Shown: positions 1 to 8,746 of the stretch, in pieces
Position numbering within the stretch: the stretch's first letter is position 1
Layout: each line of letters starts with the position of its first letter
Source: Aquabacter sp. L1I39
Lineage (GTDB): Bacteria > Pseudomonadota > Alphaproteobacteria > Rhizobiales > Xanthobacteraceae
Length of the DNA: 64,000 nt
Reading direction: 5' to 3'
Assembly: GCF_017742835.1 (NCBI RefSeq)
Contig: NZ_CP072392.1
Span: 2,278,385 to 2,342,384 of the forward strand
The notes under the pieces: model-generated
Told to the model about the DNA's origin: nothing
The model's database searches: none
The model's input: the letters and a program-made list of their open reading frames with translations, nothing else
Program-made: the position numbers and the translations under genes

Positions 1-2027
1 GCATCGAACCCCGTCAGCAACTTCGACACGACGATGAGTATCTCCGGATCGCCAGATCCCTTGAATGCATCGATGATCTGGCGGGTGTATTCGTCCTCGG
101 TCTTGTACCGGGCCATCATCCGCGCCCAGAACCCGCGCACGAGGTCCTTCGTTTCCTTGTCGACCTCCTCGTTGCCCTCGTTATCATCGGGCGGCGAGAT
201 GACGATTTCGCTGGTGACGTGCCCAATCTCGTCGAGCACCTCCTTGAAGCGGACGGCCGCTGCCTTGGACGGCGCCACAAGCTGCGCCTTGAATCCCGTG
301 CCTTGCCAGTGCTGGCGGAAGTGCTCCGAGACATCGAAAGCCTTCGCCCGGATCGCCTGGCCCGTCTTTGAGAGCGCGTCCATGCGGGAAAACTTGCGCT
401 TGAGGTCGGCCTTCTGGCTGGGGGTCAAGCCCTCGCTGATCTTGTCGAACCACTTGTCGATCACGCCGCCATTGACCTGCTGCTCGACAAGCCGTCCCTC
501 ATAGAGGAGCGGCACAACAGCTCCGTCAGCAACGGCTTCGTCGATCGCGTATTTGTGGATGAGGCCTCCGAAGGTCGAGAGGGTATTTTTCTCCTTCTTC
601 AGGAGCGGCGTTCCGGTGAAGCCCAGATAGCAGGCCTTCGGTAGCAGCCGGCGCATTCGCGTGGCGAATTGGCTGTGCCCCCCATGCCGGCCGGTTTGCG
701 AGCGATGGCTCTCGTCGACTAGCACGAACACGTTGGCATCCTCGTCGACGTCCTCGGCAGCTTTGGCGGCCGTATCGAACTTGTTGATGATGGTCGTCAC
801 GAGGGGGGTCCGGTTTCGGATCAGCTCGATCAGATGAGCGCCGCTGGTAGCACGCGCGGGTTCCAGTTCGCAGGACTTGAACGTATCCTTGATCTGCTTG
901 TCGAGATCGTCGCGGTCAGTGACGATCAGGATGCGTGGATTGGGGATGGCTTTGTCGAGCGCGAGAGAGCGCCCCAGCATCACCATGGTCAGCGACTTGC
1001 CCGACCCTTGGGTGTGCCAGATCACGCCACCCTTGCGGCGGCCATCCAGATTGAACTGGCGGACGCGTTCGACAGCCTTGCGGATCCCGAAGAACTGCTG
1101 GTGGCGCGCGACCTTGCGTGCGCCGCCATCGAAAACCGTGAAACGACGGATCAGGTCCAGCAGGCGTTCCGGCCGGCACATCGCATGGATTGTGCGGTCC
1201 TGCGCGGTGATCGCGCGCGCACCCTCGGCCGCCAGAGCTTCAAAATGGGCACGGGCAAAGGCGAAGTCGCCCGAGAAGACAGCGTCCGCCTCCGCCGCCG
1301 TAAGTGGTCGATTGGCCAGCGGAACAATGATCTCTTCGCGGTCTTCCTCGTCCCGCCACGTCTGCCAGAACTGCCGCGGCGTGCCCACGGTTGCGTAGCG
1401 CGTCTCGACACGGTTCATCACCATGAGAAGCTGCGCGAAGTGGAACAGCTGCGGGATGTTGTCCTCGTTCTGATAGCCAATCAGCTGGCTACCGGCCTTT
1501 TTCAGGCTTTCGGTCGGCCGCTTGTTCTCGATCACGAGCAACGGGACGCCGTTCACATAGGCGACGATATCACACCGCTTGGTCTGCGTGCTGGCCGTCC
1601 GCTCGACAGAAACTTCGGCCGTCACATGAAAGACGTTGTTAGATGGGGTTTCCCAATCGACGTAGCGGAACGAATAGGACTTCGAGTCCCCCTGGATCGT
1701 CTTGGTGATGGTCGTGCCAAGGACGAGGGTGTCGTAAATGTCCTGGTTGGTACCGCGCAGGCCCTTCTGCCGGTCAGGCGTGGGCTTCAGCCGCCGGATG
1801 GCCTCATGCGCATCCTCAAGGTCGAAGGGATACTCCCGGCCGCGGTAGCTGAAGCTGTTGATCTGCAGGAGTTGGTCCGCAAGGATGTCATCGAGCACCA
1901 CGTTGCGCAGACGACCGGCGCGGAGGCGCACAGCTTCCGCTTGGGAAAGCGGCGTGAACCCCAGCGCCACCAAGAGCTGCAGCGCGGGGATCTGGGACTG
2001 GTGCTTCTCGGCGGCATCGAAGGTCAT
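1..2027 (-). CDS. hsdR: Type I restriction enzyme R subunit HsdR (C-terminus beyond the window)
   Basis: This is the motor and nuclease subunit of a type I restriction-modification complex, which translocates and cuts DNA lacking the cognate methylation. About 675 residues are visible and the frame runs off the left edge. Seen: an N-terminal PD-(D/E)xK nuclease core (D153, then E167-N-K169), Walker A GSGKS at about 341-345, a DESH box at about 438-441, a GFTGTP motif III and a late helicase segment LIVVSKLLTGFDA right at the edge. The ATG at 2027 overlaps the stop of the upstream HAD gene as ATGA, so translation is probably coupled. It is the last gene of the operon in view. Family assignment is secure; only the C-terminal helical region is missing. 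Confidence 0.96.
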   Translation of the reverse strand, partial: MTFDAAEKHQSQIPALQLLVALGFTPLSQAEAVRLRAGRLRNVVLDDILADQLLQINSFSYRGREYPFDLEDAHEAIRRLKPTPDRQKGLRGTNQDIYDTLVLGTTITKTIQGDSKSYSFRYVDWETPSNNVFHVTAEVSVERTASTQTKRCDIVAYVNGVPLLVIENKRPTESLKKAGSQLIGYQNEDNIPQLFHFAQLLMVMNRVETRYATVGTPRQFWQTWRDEEDREEIIVPLANRPLTAAEADAVFSGDFAFARAHFEALAAEGARAITAQDRTIHAMCRPERLLDLIRRFTVFDGGARKVARHQQFFGIRKAVERVRQFNLDGRRKGGVIWHTQGSGKSLTMVMLGRSLALDKAIPNPRILIVTDRDDLDKQIKDTFKSCELEPARATSGAHLIELIRNRTPLVTTIINKFDTAAKAAEDVDEDANVFVLVDESHRSQTGRHGGHSQFATRMRRLLPKACYLGFTGTPLLKKEKNTLSTFGGLIHKYAIDEAVADGAVVPLLYEGRLVEQQVNGGVIDKWFDKISEGLTPSQKADLKRKFSRMDALSKTGQAIRAKAFDVSEHFRQHWQGTGFKAQLVAPSKAAAVRFKEVLDEIGHVTSEIVISPPDDNEGNEEVDKETKDLVRGFWARMMARYKTEDEYTRQIIDAFKGSGDPEILIVVSKLLTGFD

Positions 2028-2872
2028 TGCGGGCCCTCAGCAAGCAGCCCGGACAGCGCCGCGCGTGTCGCGACGGCGTTGATGTTCGCCTTGATGACGC
2101 GATCAAGTTCACTGCCGTCCGTGTAGACTGCGGGCACGGCGCAGTGCACTCGGCCATCCTTGATGTAGTTGTCGGCCTTGCCCCGCGCGCCCTTGGTGTG
2201 GGGCTTGAACACGGCGACCGAAAGGCCGCCCTGTTCCTTCACGAGTCGAAAACACGGAATGTCAGTCGAGCCGTCGCCGATGAACACCATGTTCTCAAAG
2301 GGCACGGGTCTGTCACGCTTCTCGACGAACTGGTTGACCTTGCTGTTGTCGCTGAGGTCGAAGGCGCCCTTGTTGATGCGGAACAGGTACTGCGTCTTTG
2401 TCGTGTAGTTGACGGCAAGCGCCGGCCACGCGGCCACGCCGTTTTCGTCAAACATAAATTTCGACGCATAAACCTGCGCGAACTTCGAGGCGATCGGCGT
2501 TCCGGCGAAAATCTCGGCATTCCCTGACGAGATGAGATAGTGAGTGATGCGGACGCCCTGCGCTCTGCCGTAACCGCTGATGCGGTCGAACCAGTCTTCG
2601 ACCCCCTCGAACAACTGGATCGCCTTACCCCGCGCCTTAAAGTCGTCGCGCCTGACCGGAACGCCGGCGGCCGCGGCCTTGCGCAGCATCAGGTTCATGT
2701 AGACGAGCACTTCATCGGCCTGATGCTCCTTCGTCAGACGCTTGACCTCGGCCCAAAACGCAGCCGGTTTCATGCCGATGTCGGGCAGGAACTGATGTTC
2801 CTGCATGTTGCCGTCAGCCAGCGTGCCATCGAAGTCGTAGGCGATCGCCATCTCGATGTGTTTTCTAGCCAT
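2024..2872 (-). CDS. HAD-family hydrolase/phosphatase inside the hsd operon
   Basis: A 282-residue haloacid dehalogenase-superfamily protein. Seen: motif I as YDFDGTLAD (nucleophile Asp near residue 13), a motif II-like segment LISSGN, and the acidic motif IV as FIGDGSTDIPCF. These support a phosphatase or phosphotransferase; the substrate is unknown. The start lies about 12 bp after the Shedu stop, with AAAGG upstream, and the stop overlaps the hsdR start (ATGA). A second in-frame ATG seven codons in is possible. HAD proteins are found next to some restriction loci, but no fixed role is established. A role in defence, for example nucleotide or nucleic-acid end processing, is inference from the operon context only. 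Confidence 0.85.
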   Translation of the reverse strand: MARKHIEMAIAYDFDGTLADGNMQEHQFLPDIGMKPAAFWAEVKRLTKEHQADEVLVYMNLMLRKAAAAGVPVRRDDFKARGKAIQLFEGVEDWFDRISGYGRAQGVRITHYLISSGNAEIFAGTPIASKFAQVYASKFMFDENGVAAWPALAVNYTTKTQYLFRINKGAFDLSDNSKVNQFVEKRDRPVPFENMVFIGDGSTDIPCFRLVKEQGGLSVAVFKPHTKGARGKADNYIKDGRVHCAVPAVYTDGSELDRVIKANINAVATRAALSGLLAEGPQ

Positions 2873-2884
2873 GGGGATCGCCTT

Positions 2885-4312
2885 TCAGTCCTTGGACTTA
2901 TTCGAGTCATCTGCAACACGCAGAAACGCACTCAATTGCCTCAGTTTTTCGAGCAGCTCATCGAAAGTCACGATTTCCACGTCTTTGGAATTACGCCGAA
3001 ATAGCTCGAAGGACTTTTTTCGGTCGTCATCATCTGGCGCCCTACCAATGACAAGGCAGCAGTGCACGGCATAGGACTCGATATCATACAGCCGGGTGTT
3101 GTCCTTGATCTGGGCAATCTGCTTCTGAAACTGGTACTTCTGATCCAGTGCCTGATTGATCGACCCCGACAGATCGGTCGACGGCGTGAAAACACCATCG
3201 CGAAAAGGCGTCTTGTTGAGGATCGCTGTCTGCGGTGTCTTAATCTCGAAGATCGCCGTGTTGTTTGTCAGGCTGTTCTTGACCAGAAAATCGGTGATCT
3301 TCTCCCCGTTGCCCGAGAGCTTCCGCCCGCCAACTGAGGCTTGATCGCGCACTTTGATGACGGGATAGCCGAAGGCCATGTTCAAGATGAAGGGATTCTC
3401 GTTGAAAAACTCCTGCCAACGTCCCTCAGCGAGATTCCCACCGAGCATCTCCTCGTATCTTTTGATCAAAGATTCGAGCGTTACAAGCTCAATGTCTCCA
3501 CGCAGCTTTGCCAGTTTCTCCGGCTGCTCTTCGGCGATGCTCGCAGCATGGCTGCTCAGGGCGCCAATAACAGCGTTTTGGTCCTCCTCGGAAAGTTCTT
3601 CCTTGCCCTGCGCCACCGCGGTGAAGAGCTTTCGATAGGGGTGCCGGCCTGCCTTCGGCTCAAGCTTCGGCACGCCAAGCCTCTCAGCGAAAATATTGTA
3701 CGCCGTTGTCTCCTTGACGGCGCGCGCAGCGGTCTGAGCGAGGCTATCGATGCTGTTCATGGTCCGCCTCGCCTGCTCGAAGTCTTTCTTCGAGATATAG
3801 AAAATTTGGGTGTCCTTCGCGTCTGGTCCTGTGAGTTGATCGCTTGTGATGACGATCTCGCTGCAAGCCGACAGGTCTTCCACAGCATCGATAATGAACC
3901 GATACGGTTTCGCGAGGCCGAGGCCGTAGGCGTAGTCCTTGGTGAAGGCCGAGGGCAGCTTTTCCAGGACATCGAGCACACCTTCGGGTTCCGTTGGCAC
4001 GGCCCCATCGAACCTCGGAAAGATGATGTCCGTGCGATCGAGCGTGATCCGCTCGACCTGACCATATTTGGGCCTCAGGAAGTCGGATTTGTCGCCGAAA
4101 GTGTTGATCGGATAGATCGTCAGAAATCTGTGCTGGCCGTTGATGTCTAGGAGCTTGGTCCGGTATTTTTTCACATTCCTTGGGTTTATATTGGCCGCGC
4201 TGAGACTGTGTTCCGGCGGTACGAAATAGACCTCGACGAAGTTCGGATGAACCTCCTCGACCTCAAGGGTACCGTCACGCTCGGGGTCATGCTGCCGGAA
4301 GCCGAGCGCCAT
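2885..4312 (-). CDS. sduA: Shedu-type nuclease (DUF4263 / SduA C-terminal domain)
   Basis: A 475-residue protein whose C-terminal part matches the DUF4263 (Shedu) pattern. An EGRWQEFFNENPFIL helix (about 295-310) is followed by D341, then E356-I-K358, a PD-(D/E)xK active-site arrangement, and a Q-rich helix (QALDQKYQFQKQ). Residues 1-280 form an N-terminal region of unknown fold, where Shedu proteins usually carry a sensor. Shedu is established as a single-gene anti-phage nuclease. Here the ATG at 4312 shares bases with the hsdS stop (TGATG), so the gene is wired into the type I operon. A longer frame reaches 4339 but lies within hsdS and lacks support. Function within the complex is inference; family confidence is good, from motifs alone. 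Confidence 0.82.
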   Translation of the reverse strand: MALGFRQHDPERDGTLEVEEVHPNFVEVYFVPPEHSLSAANINPRNVKKYRTKLLDINGQHRFLTIYPINTFGDKSDFLRPKYGQVERITLDRTDIIFPRFDGAVPTEPEGVLDVLEKLPSAFTKDYAYGLGLAKPYRFIIDAVEDLSACSEIVITSDQLTGPDAKDTQIFYISKKDFEQARRTMNSIDSLAQTAARAVKETTAYNIFAERLGVPKLEPKAGRHPYRKLFTAVAQGKEELSEEDQNAVIGALSSHAASIAEEQPEKLAKLRGDIELVTLESLIKRYEEMLGGNLAEGRWQEFFNENPFILNMAFGYPVIKVRDQASVGGRKLSGNGEKITDFLVKNSLTNNTAIFEIKTPQTAILNKTPFRDGVFTPSTDLSGSINQALDQKYQFQKQIAQIKDNTRLYDIESYAVHCCLVIGRAPDDDDRKKSFELFRRNSKDVEIVTFDELLEKLRQLSAFLRVADDSNKSKD

Positions 4313-5547
4313 CAGTGGGTCTCCACGTTGACGCGCCATTCACCTGTCAGAAGCTTCTGCATCAGGCCGCGTTTCTGTCGGGTGAGGGCTTCGCCGAGCT
4401 CGGCTGACACAGCTACATCGGCCTTCGCCGTGTTCAGGATCTTTACAATGTCTCGCTGCTCGCCAAGGTCAGGTAATGGTAGATGAAGAGCGGCCAAATC
4501 GTCGTAATAGGTGCGCTGCCGAACGCTCCCCGATCCGCCGCTATTGATTTGGTAGAGCCACCAGCGCGTTTGGCGTAGATGGTCGAGATAGTCAGGCTCC
4601 ATGCTATCTTCTTCACAGGCGAAAACCACATAATCTGGACTGACGAGCACCGTCCGGTTGCTCGTATTCATGGAGATGGAGCCAACGTTGATGCGCATGG
4701 GATTGTAGGCGAAAGCACGGGGCGGTAGTTTCTTGTACCGATCAATGTCAGCGCCGACTGTCTGCTCGCGCATCGGCACGATGCCACGTGAGTTGGTCAC
4801 CCCCATCACGAGGTTTCGTCCTAGTACCCCATCACCGTTGCGGGCAGTCAGCTCGCGTGTGACTTCTCCGATCCGGCGCATTGGCCGATTCCGGCGCACC
4901 TCGCCTACTCTCAAGCCCTTGAAAAGCAGGGCATCACGTAAAGCTTCGAGCCGCCGCAGCTTCGCCGCCCGCAGCGCCTCCAGCTTGTCGATGGCCTCGT
5001 CCCATGTCCGCAGGATTTCGGCGATCTTGCGCTGCTCGGGGAGTGGAGGAAGCAAAACCGGAAGATCTTCGAGCGCCCGTTTCGTAAGTTTGTATCGCCC
5101 TGCGCCTTGACGGGTGAGCGAATGAGATATGTCGCGGTGACGAAAAAAGTGAAAGAACCAGTCAACCGAGCAAGTGCTTCCGTTTGCAATCAAATGGGCA
5201 TGGTTATTGACGTTGAACCGCCCAGAAACCCTCACCGTCTGGCTCTTTTTCTCAGCATCGAGGAAATGATCGCCATCCTCGCCAATGAGTGCGAACTCGC
5301 CTTCGGCACGGAATGCATCCAGATGATCTAGGATACCGGTGGGTCCATAGTACGGATACGTGCCCTGCATGGCTGATCTGGTATCAAGCGACAGAGGCAA
5401 GCGCAGTTCGTTGCGGATCGTGCAAGCCTTTCCTACAGAGGAAAGAATCCATCCAACGGGAACCGTGGTTACGCCAATGCGATCTAGACCTCGCACAGTG
5501 GCCTCGCTTCTTGTGATTTGGCTCGCTTGTTTTGCTTGGTCACGCAT
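4312..5547 (-). CDS. hsdS: Type I restriction specificity subunit HsdS
   Basis: The specificity subunit, which chooses the bipartite target sequence for HsdM and HsdR. At 411 residues it has the usual layout: target-recognition domain 1, a central conserved helix beginning LPPLPEQRKIAEILRTWDEA, target-recognition domain 2, and a C-terminal conserved helix (DLGEQRDIVKILNTAKADV, then LMQKLLTGEWRV). The ATG at 5547 overlaps the upstream stop by 8 bp (ATGCGTGA). The open frame extends 56 codons further upstream, but that part lies inside the preceding gene and looks like low-quality high-GC shadow. Both recognition domains appear intact, so the target should be a normal split sequence. Confidence 0.94.
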   Translation of the reverse strand: MRDQAKQASQITRSEATVRGLDRIGVTTVPVGWILSSVGKACTIRNELRLPLSLDTRSAMQGTYPYYGPTGILDHLDAFRAEGEFALIGEDGDHFLDAEKKSQTVRVSGRFNVNNHAHLIANGSTCSVDWFFHFFRHRDISHSLTRQGAGRYKLTKRALEDLPVLLPPLPEQRKIAEILRTWDEAIDKLEALRAAKLRRLEALRDALLFKGLRVGEVRRNRPMRRIGEVTRELTARNGDGVLGRNLVMGVTNSRGIVPMREQTVGADIDRYKKLPPRAFAYNPMRINVGSISMNTSNRTVLVSPDYVVFACEEDSMEPDYLDHLRQTRWWLYQINSGGSGSVRQRTYYDDLAALHLPLPDLGEQRDIVKILNTAKADVAVSAELGEALTRQKRGLMQKLLTGEWRVNVETH

Positions 5548-6565
5548 TACCGCCCCCTTTATTTCGGCCCTGGGCGGCCTTCTCCATTTCCTCCAACTGG
5601 GCGATATCGGCCTCATCCGCCGCCAGTGCCTCGGCAGCACGACGATTGGCGTCGAACACCTCGAACCGCTCGGCGGCCAGCTTCTGCGCCACGTCCATGC
5701 GCAGCCGCCCTGCATGGGTCAGCACGTCGCGATCGTTGAAGGACAGGAAGGCGTCAAGCTTGTCGGCCCATTCGGCCATGGCGACCGGGCGGCGGCGCCT
5801 CGCCTGGTCCTCGGCGTAGTCGAGATACATCACGACGATCCGGTTGAGTTCGTCGACCTCCTCGGCCTTAAGGTAGTTCTTGGCGGTGCCGACATCGCCC
5901 TTGCGCACGACTGAGCCCTTCCAGCTGGTCAAGCCCATGTTGGTGGCGCTTGGATCGCTGCGGTTCTCGATCAGCTCGGCGGCCGTCTTGCCCGTGACCG
6001 CCCAGAGCATCTTGTTCTGAACCTTCTTGAAGAAGGCTTGGGCCTGTTCGGACGTCTTGTCGTAGTCGATGGCGGTCGTGTAGAGGTCGCGCACTTTCTG
6101 GTAGAAGCGCTTCTCCGAGGCGCGGATGTCCCGGATGCGAGCAAGCCACTCGTCAAAATAGTCCCATTGCTCGGCCTGCTTCAGCCGGGCATCATCCATG
6201 GCGAATCCCTTGACCAGGTATTCGCGTAGGACGGTGGTGGCCCAGCGGCGGAACTGGGTGCCGCGCGCCGAGCGGACCCGGTAGCCGACCGACAGGATGA
6301 CGTCGAGGTTGTAGCTGTCGACCTCGCGTTCCACCTTCCTCGAGCCCTCGGTTTGAACTATCCGGAATTTCCGGATAGTTGCCCCCGGATCGCATTCGCC
6401 TTCGGAAAAGACGTTCTTGATGTGCTCGTTGACGGTGCGCACGTCCTTGTCGAACAGCTCCGCGATCTCCCGCTGGCTCAACCATACGGTCCCGTCCACG
6501 GCCCGCAGGCCGATGGTGGCGGCGCCATCCTCGGTGCTGTAAAGGATCAGTTCTCCTTCAGACAT
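5540..6565 (-). CDS. RhuM-family protein in the restriction operon
   Basis: A 341-residue protein of the virulence RhuM family. It opens with a winged-helix-like segment (VWLSQREIAELFDKDV, then RTVNEHIKNVF) and the family-typical NLDVILSVGYRV and RRWATTVLREYLVKGF. RhuM proteins often sit inside type I restriction operons, but their biochemical role is not established. The N-terminal segment suggests DNA binding (inference). The ATG at 6565 overlaps the hsdM stop by 8 bp (ATGTCTGA); a TTG three codons upstream is the alternative. The same 8-bp overlap type is used at the next junction with hsdS. It could be an accessory or regulatory factor, for example acting on the palindromes upstream of the operon. 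Confidence 0.85.
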   Translation of the reverse strand: MSEGELILYSTEDGAATIGLRAVDGTVWLSQREIAELFDKDVRTVNEHIKNVFSEGECDPGATIRKFRIVQTEGSRKVEREVDSYNLDVILSVGYRVRSARGTQFRRWATTVLREYLVKGFAMDDARLKQAEQWDYFDEWLARIRDIRASEKRFYQKVRDLYTTAIDYDKTSEQAQAFFKKVQNKMLWAVTGKTAAELIENRSDPSATNMGLTSWKGSVVRKGDVGTAKNYLKAEEVDELNRIVVMYLDYAEDQARRRRPVAMAEWADKLDAFLSFNDRDVLTHAGRLRMDVAQKLAAERFEVFDANRRAAEALAADEADIAQLEEMEKAAQGRNKGGGNA

Positions 6566-8075
6566 CGACGCCAAGCTCCTTCAGGTAGCCGGCCATCTTG
6601 CCCCGCACCTCGGCCAGTTCGGCCTCGATGATGTTGATCTGCTTCTGCAAGGCGGCCACGTCGATTTCCTCCTCCGGCTCGAAGGTGTCGACGTAGCGGG
6701 GGATGTTGAGGTTGAAGTCGTTCTCGGCGATCTCTTCCGGGCTGGCGCGGTGCGAGTATTTCTCGACCTCCGCCCGTGTGGCATAGGTCTCCAGCACCTT
6801 GTTGATATGCGCCTCGTCCATCACGTTCTGGGTCTTGCCCGGCGTGAATTCCTTGCTGGCGTCGATGAACAGGACGTCGCGCCGGTCCTCGTTGACGCCG
6901 CCCTGCTCGCGGGAGCGGTCGAAGACGAGAATGGCGACCGGAATGCCGGTGGTCGTGAACAGGTTGGCGGGCAGCCCGACTACTGCGTCAAGCAGGTTCT
7001 CCTCGATCAGCGCCTGACGGATACGCCCCTCGGCCCCACCCCTGAACAGCACGCCATGCGGAACGATGACGGCCACACGGCCGCTCTGGCGCTTGGCGAT
7101 CTCGATCATGTGGGTGATGAAGCCGTAGTCGCCCTTGGACTTCGGCGGGATGCCGCGCCAGTAACGCTTGAACTGGTCGGTGTCCGCACTCTCCGCGCCC
7201 CACTTGTCGAGGCTGAACGGGGGGTTGGCCACCACCACGTCGAACTTCATCAGGTGGTCGCCCTCGACCAGTGCGGGGCTGTTGAGCGTGTCGCACCACT
7301 CGATACGCGCCGCATCCTTGGCATGGAGAAACATGTTCATCCGTGCCAGCGCCCATGTCGCACCGTTCACTTCTTGGCCATAGAGAGCGAAGTTCTCGGA
7401 CCCAACCTCCTCGGCCACCCGGATGAGCAGCGATCCGGACCCGCAGGCCGGGTCGCAGATCGTATCACCAGGCTTGGGAGCCGCCATCTTCGCGAGCAGG
7501 CGGGAGACAGCGGAAGGCGTGTAGAACTCGCCAGCCTTCTTGCCCGCGTCGGAAGCGAAGCGCGAGATGAGATAAATGTAGCACTCGCCGATGATGTCCT
7601 CTGTCACCCGAGAAGGGCGCAGGTCGAGCGCTGGCTTTGCGAAATCCTCCAGCACGTTCTTGAGGCGGCGATTGCGATCCTTAACCCGCCCGAGATTTGC
7701 CTCGGAGTTGAAGTCGATGTTCCGGAACACGCCTTCGAGCTTGGTGCGGTTGGCATCCTCGATCCGCTCTAGCGCGATATTGATGAGCTCGCCGATATTG
7801 GGTTCGTTCCGTGCTTCATAGAGATCGTAGAAGCTGGCACCTTCGGGAAGGACGAAGCGCTCACGTTCCAGCCTCCGGCGGATCCGGGCATCATCCCCGC
7901 CAAACTGCTTGCGATAGATTTCCAGGTGGTCGTTCCAGTGGTCGGAGATATATTTCAGGAACAGCATCACGAGGATGTAGTCTTTGTACTGTCCCGCATC
8001 GACAACGCCCCGGAAGGTGTCGCACGCGGCCCAGACCGTCTGGTTAACCTGTTGCTGGGTAAGATGATCATTCAT
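6558..8075 (-). CDS. hsdM: Type I DNA N6-adenine methyltransferase subunit HsdM
   Basis: The modification subunit: it binds S-adenosylmethionine and methylates adenine in the sequence chosen by HsdS. It has 505 residues, normal for the family. Seen: an N-terminal helical HsdM_N domain (for example AGQYKDYILVMLFLKYISDH), AdoMet motif I as DPACGSG at 208-214, and catalytic motif IV NPPF at 284-287. The ATG at 8075 overlaps the stop of the upstream half-S gene as ATGA, and the stop overlaps the rhuM-like gene by 8 bp. All key residues are present, so active methylation is expected, which would protect the host from the downstream HsdR. Confidence 0.97.
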   Translation of the reverse strand: MNDHLTQQQVNQTVWAACDTFRGVVDAGQYKDYILVMLFLKYISDHWNDHLEIYRKQFGGDDARIRRRLERERFVLPEGASFYDLYEARNEPNIGELINIALERIEDANRTKLEGVFRNIDFNSEANLGRVKDRNRRLKNVLEDFAKPALDLRPSRVTEDIIGECYIYLISRFASDAGKKAGEFYTPSAVSRLLAKMAAPKPGDTICDPACGSGSLLIRVAEEVGSENFALYGQEVNGATWALARMNMFLHAKDAARIEWCDTLNSPALVEGDHLMKFDVVVANPPFSLDKWGAESADTDQFKRYWRGIPPKSKGDYGFITHMIEIAKRQSGRVAVIVPHGVLFRGGAEGRIRQALIEENLLDAVVGLPANLFTTTGIPVAILVFDRSREQGGVNEDRRDVLFIDASKEFTPGKTQNVMDEAHINKVLETYATRAEVEKYSHRASPEEIAENDFNLNIPRYVDTFEPEEEIDVAALQKQINIIEAELAEVRGKMAGYLKELGVDV

Positions 8076-8677
8076 TGGGGCGACCTTCCTTTTATCGTCC
8101 GAGTGCGCAGCCTGCTCGCTCGCTCAACGAGGGCCAGGCCCATCATCTTTCGCCGTGCCTCTGCGGCGAACTGAGACAGCTCCCGCTCCCGTTCGGCCAG
8201 CGCATCGAGTGCGACGATCGCTTCTTGAGTCTTGATGTCAGGGACGTCGAGTTCGAGGGCATCGAGACTGGATCGGGGAATCATCCGGATGTTCGTGCCA
8301 CGTGCGGCTAAGTCGAAGTGACGCTGTGCAGGGTACTGGTTGATCGCCCACGCTAGATATTCGGGCGTTATGACTTCGCGATTCGGACGCAGCACCATCA
8401 GAGGAAGCACTGCAAGTGCTGGCTCTCGCAGGCGCCCATCCAAGGCGGAGGCCGTGTTGCGCTCACCCCTCGAACGGAACAGCACATCGCCCGCGCGCAC
8501 GAAATAGCGGTCCGCCAAGCCCTCCAGCTGGACGCGAATGAGGTCCGCCGGATCGACGAGGCCGTTTGTGGAGATATCGCGCAACTGGATTGCAAGCACG
8601 CCCCCAACAGCTGCCGGCTCCAATCTCCCGCGAGCGGTGTAGCCGGTGTGGATGGCGCAGACATCCGTGAGCAACAT
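8072..8677 (-). CDS. Half-size HsdS-like protein, first gene of the defence operon
   Basis: A 201-residue protein resembling one half of a specificity subunit. It has a single recognition-like domain with family-typical features (VLFRSRG, YLAWAINQ, AARGTNIRMI) and one C-terminal helix starting VPDIKTQEAIVALDALAERE. Full HsdS proteins have two such units, and a full one lies 2.5 kb downstream. It could dimerise to give an alternative specificity, modulate HsdM, or be a relic. The ATG at 8677 lies immediately downstream of an 18-bp palindrome (8688-8705), with no strong Shine-Dalgarno sequence visible. Its stop overlaps the hsdM start (ATGA). The S-like fold is fairly sure; the role is not. Confidence 0.78.
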   Translation of the reverse strand: MLLTDVCAIHTGYTARGRLEPAAVGGVLAIQLRDISTNGLVDPADLIRVQLEGLADRYFVRAGDVLFRSRGERNTASALDGRLREPALAVLPLMVLRPNREVITPEYLAWAINQYPAQRHFDLAARGTNIRMIPRSSLDALELDVPDIKTQEAIVALDALAERERELSQFAAEARRKMMGLALVERASRLRTRTIKGRSPQ

Positions 8678-8687
8678 TGGGTATTCT

Positions 8688-8705
8688 CTGTAGGACTCTC
8701 TACAG
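8688..8705. promoter_or_regulatory. Palindromic operator candidate O1 at the start of the defence operon
   Basis: CTGTAGGACTCTCTACAG, arms CTGTAG/CTACAG, lies 11-28 bp upstream of the first start codon. It has the same arms, length and spacing as the site at 8747-8764. A bound repressor here would cover the ribosome-entry or early transcribed region. Confidence 0.6.
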
Positions 8706-8730
8706 AAACCTTCAACGATCGAACGTCGCG

Positions 8731-8736
8731 TGTCAA
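8731..8736 (-). promoter_or_regulatory. Candidate -35 box of the defence operon
   Basis: Read on the minus strand this is TTGACA, a consensus -35 hexamer, lying between the two 18-bp palindromes. At 17 bp spacing the -10 position (8708-8713) reads GAAGGT, a poor match, so the exact promoter is uncertain. A weak -10 could mean dependence on an activator. Confidence 0.4.
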
Positions 8737-8746
8737 TGCGAATTCA

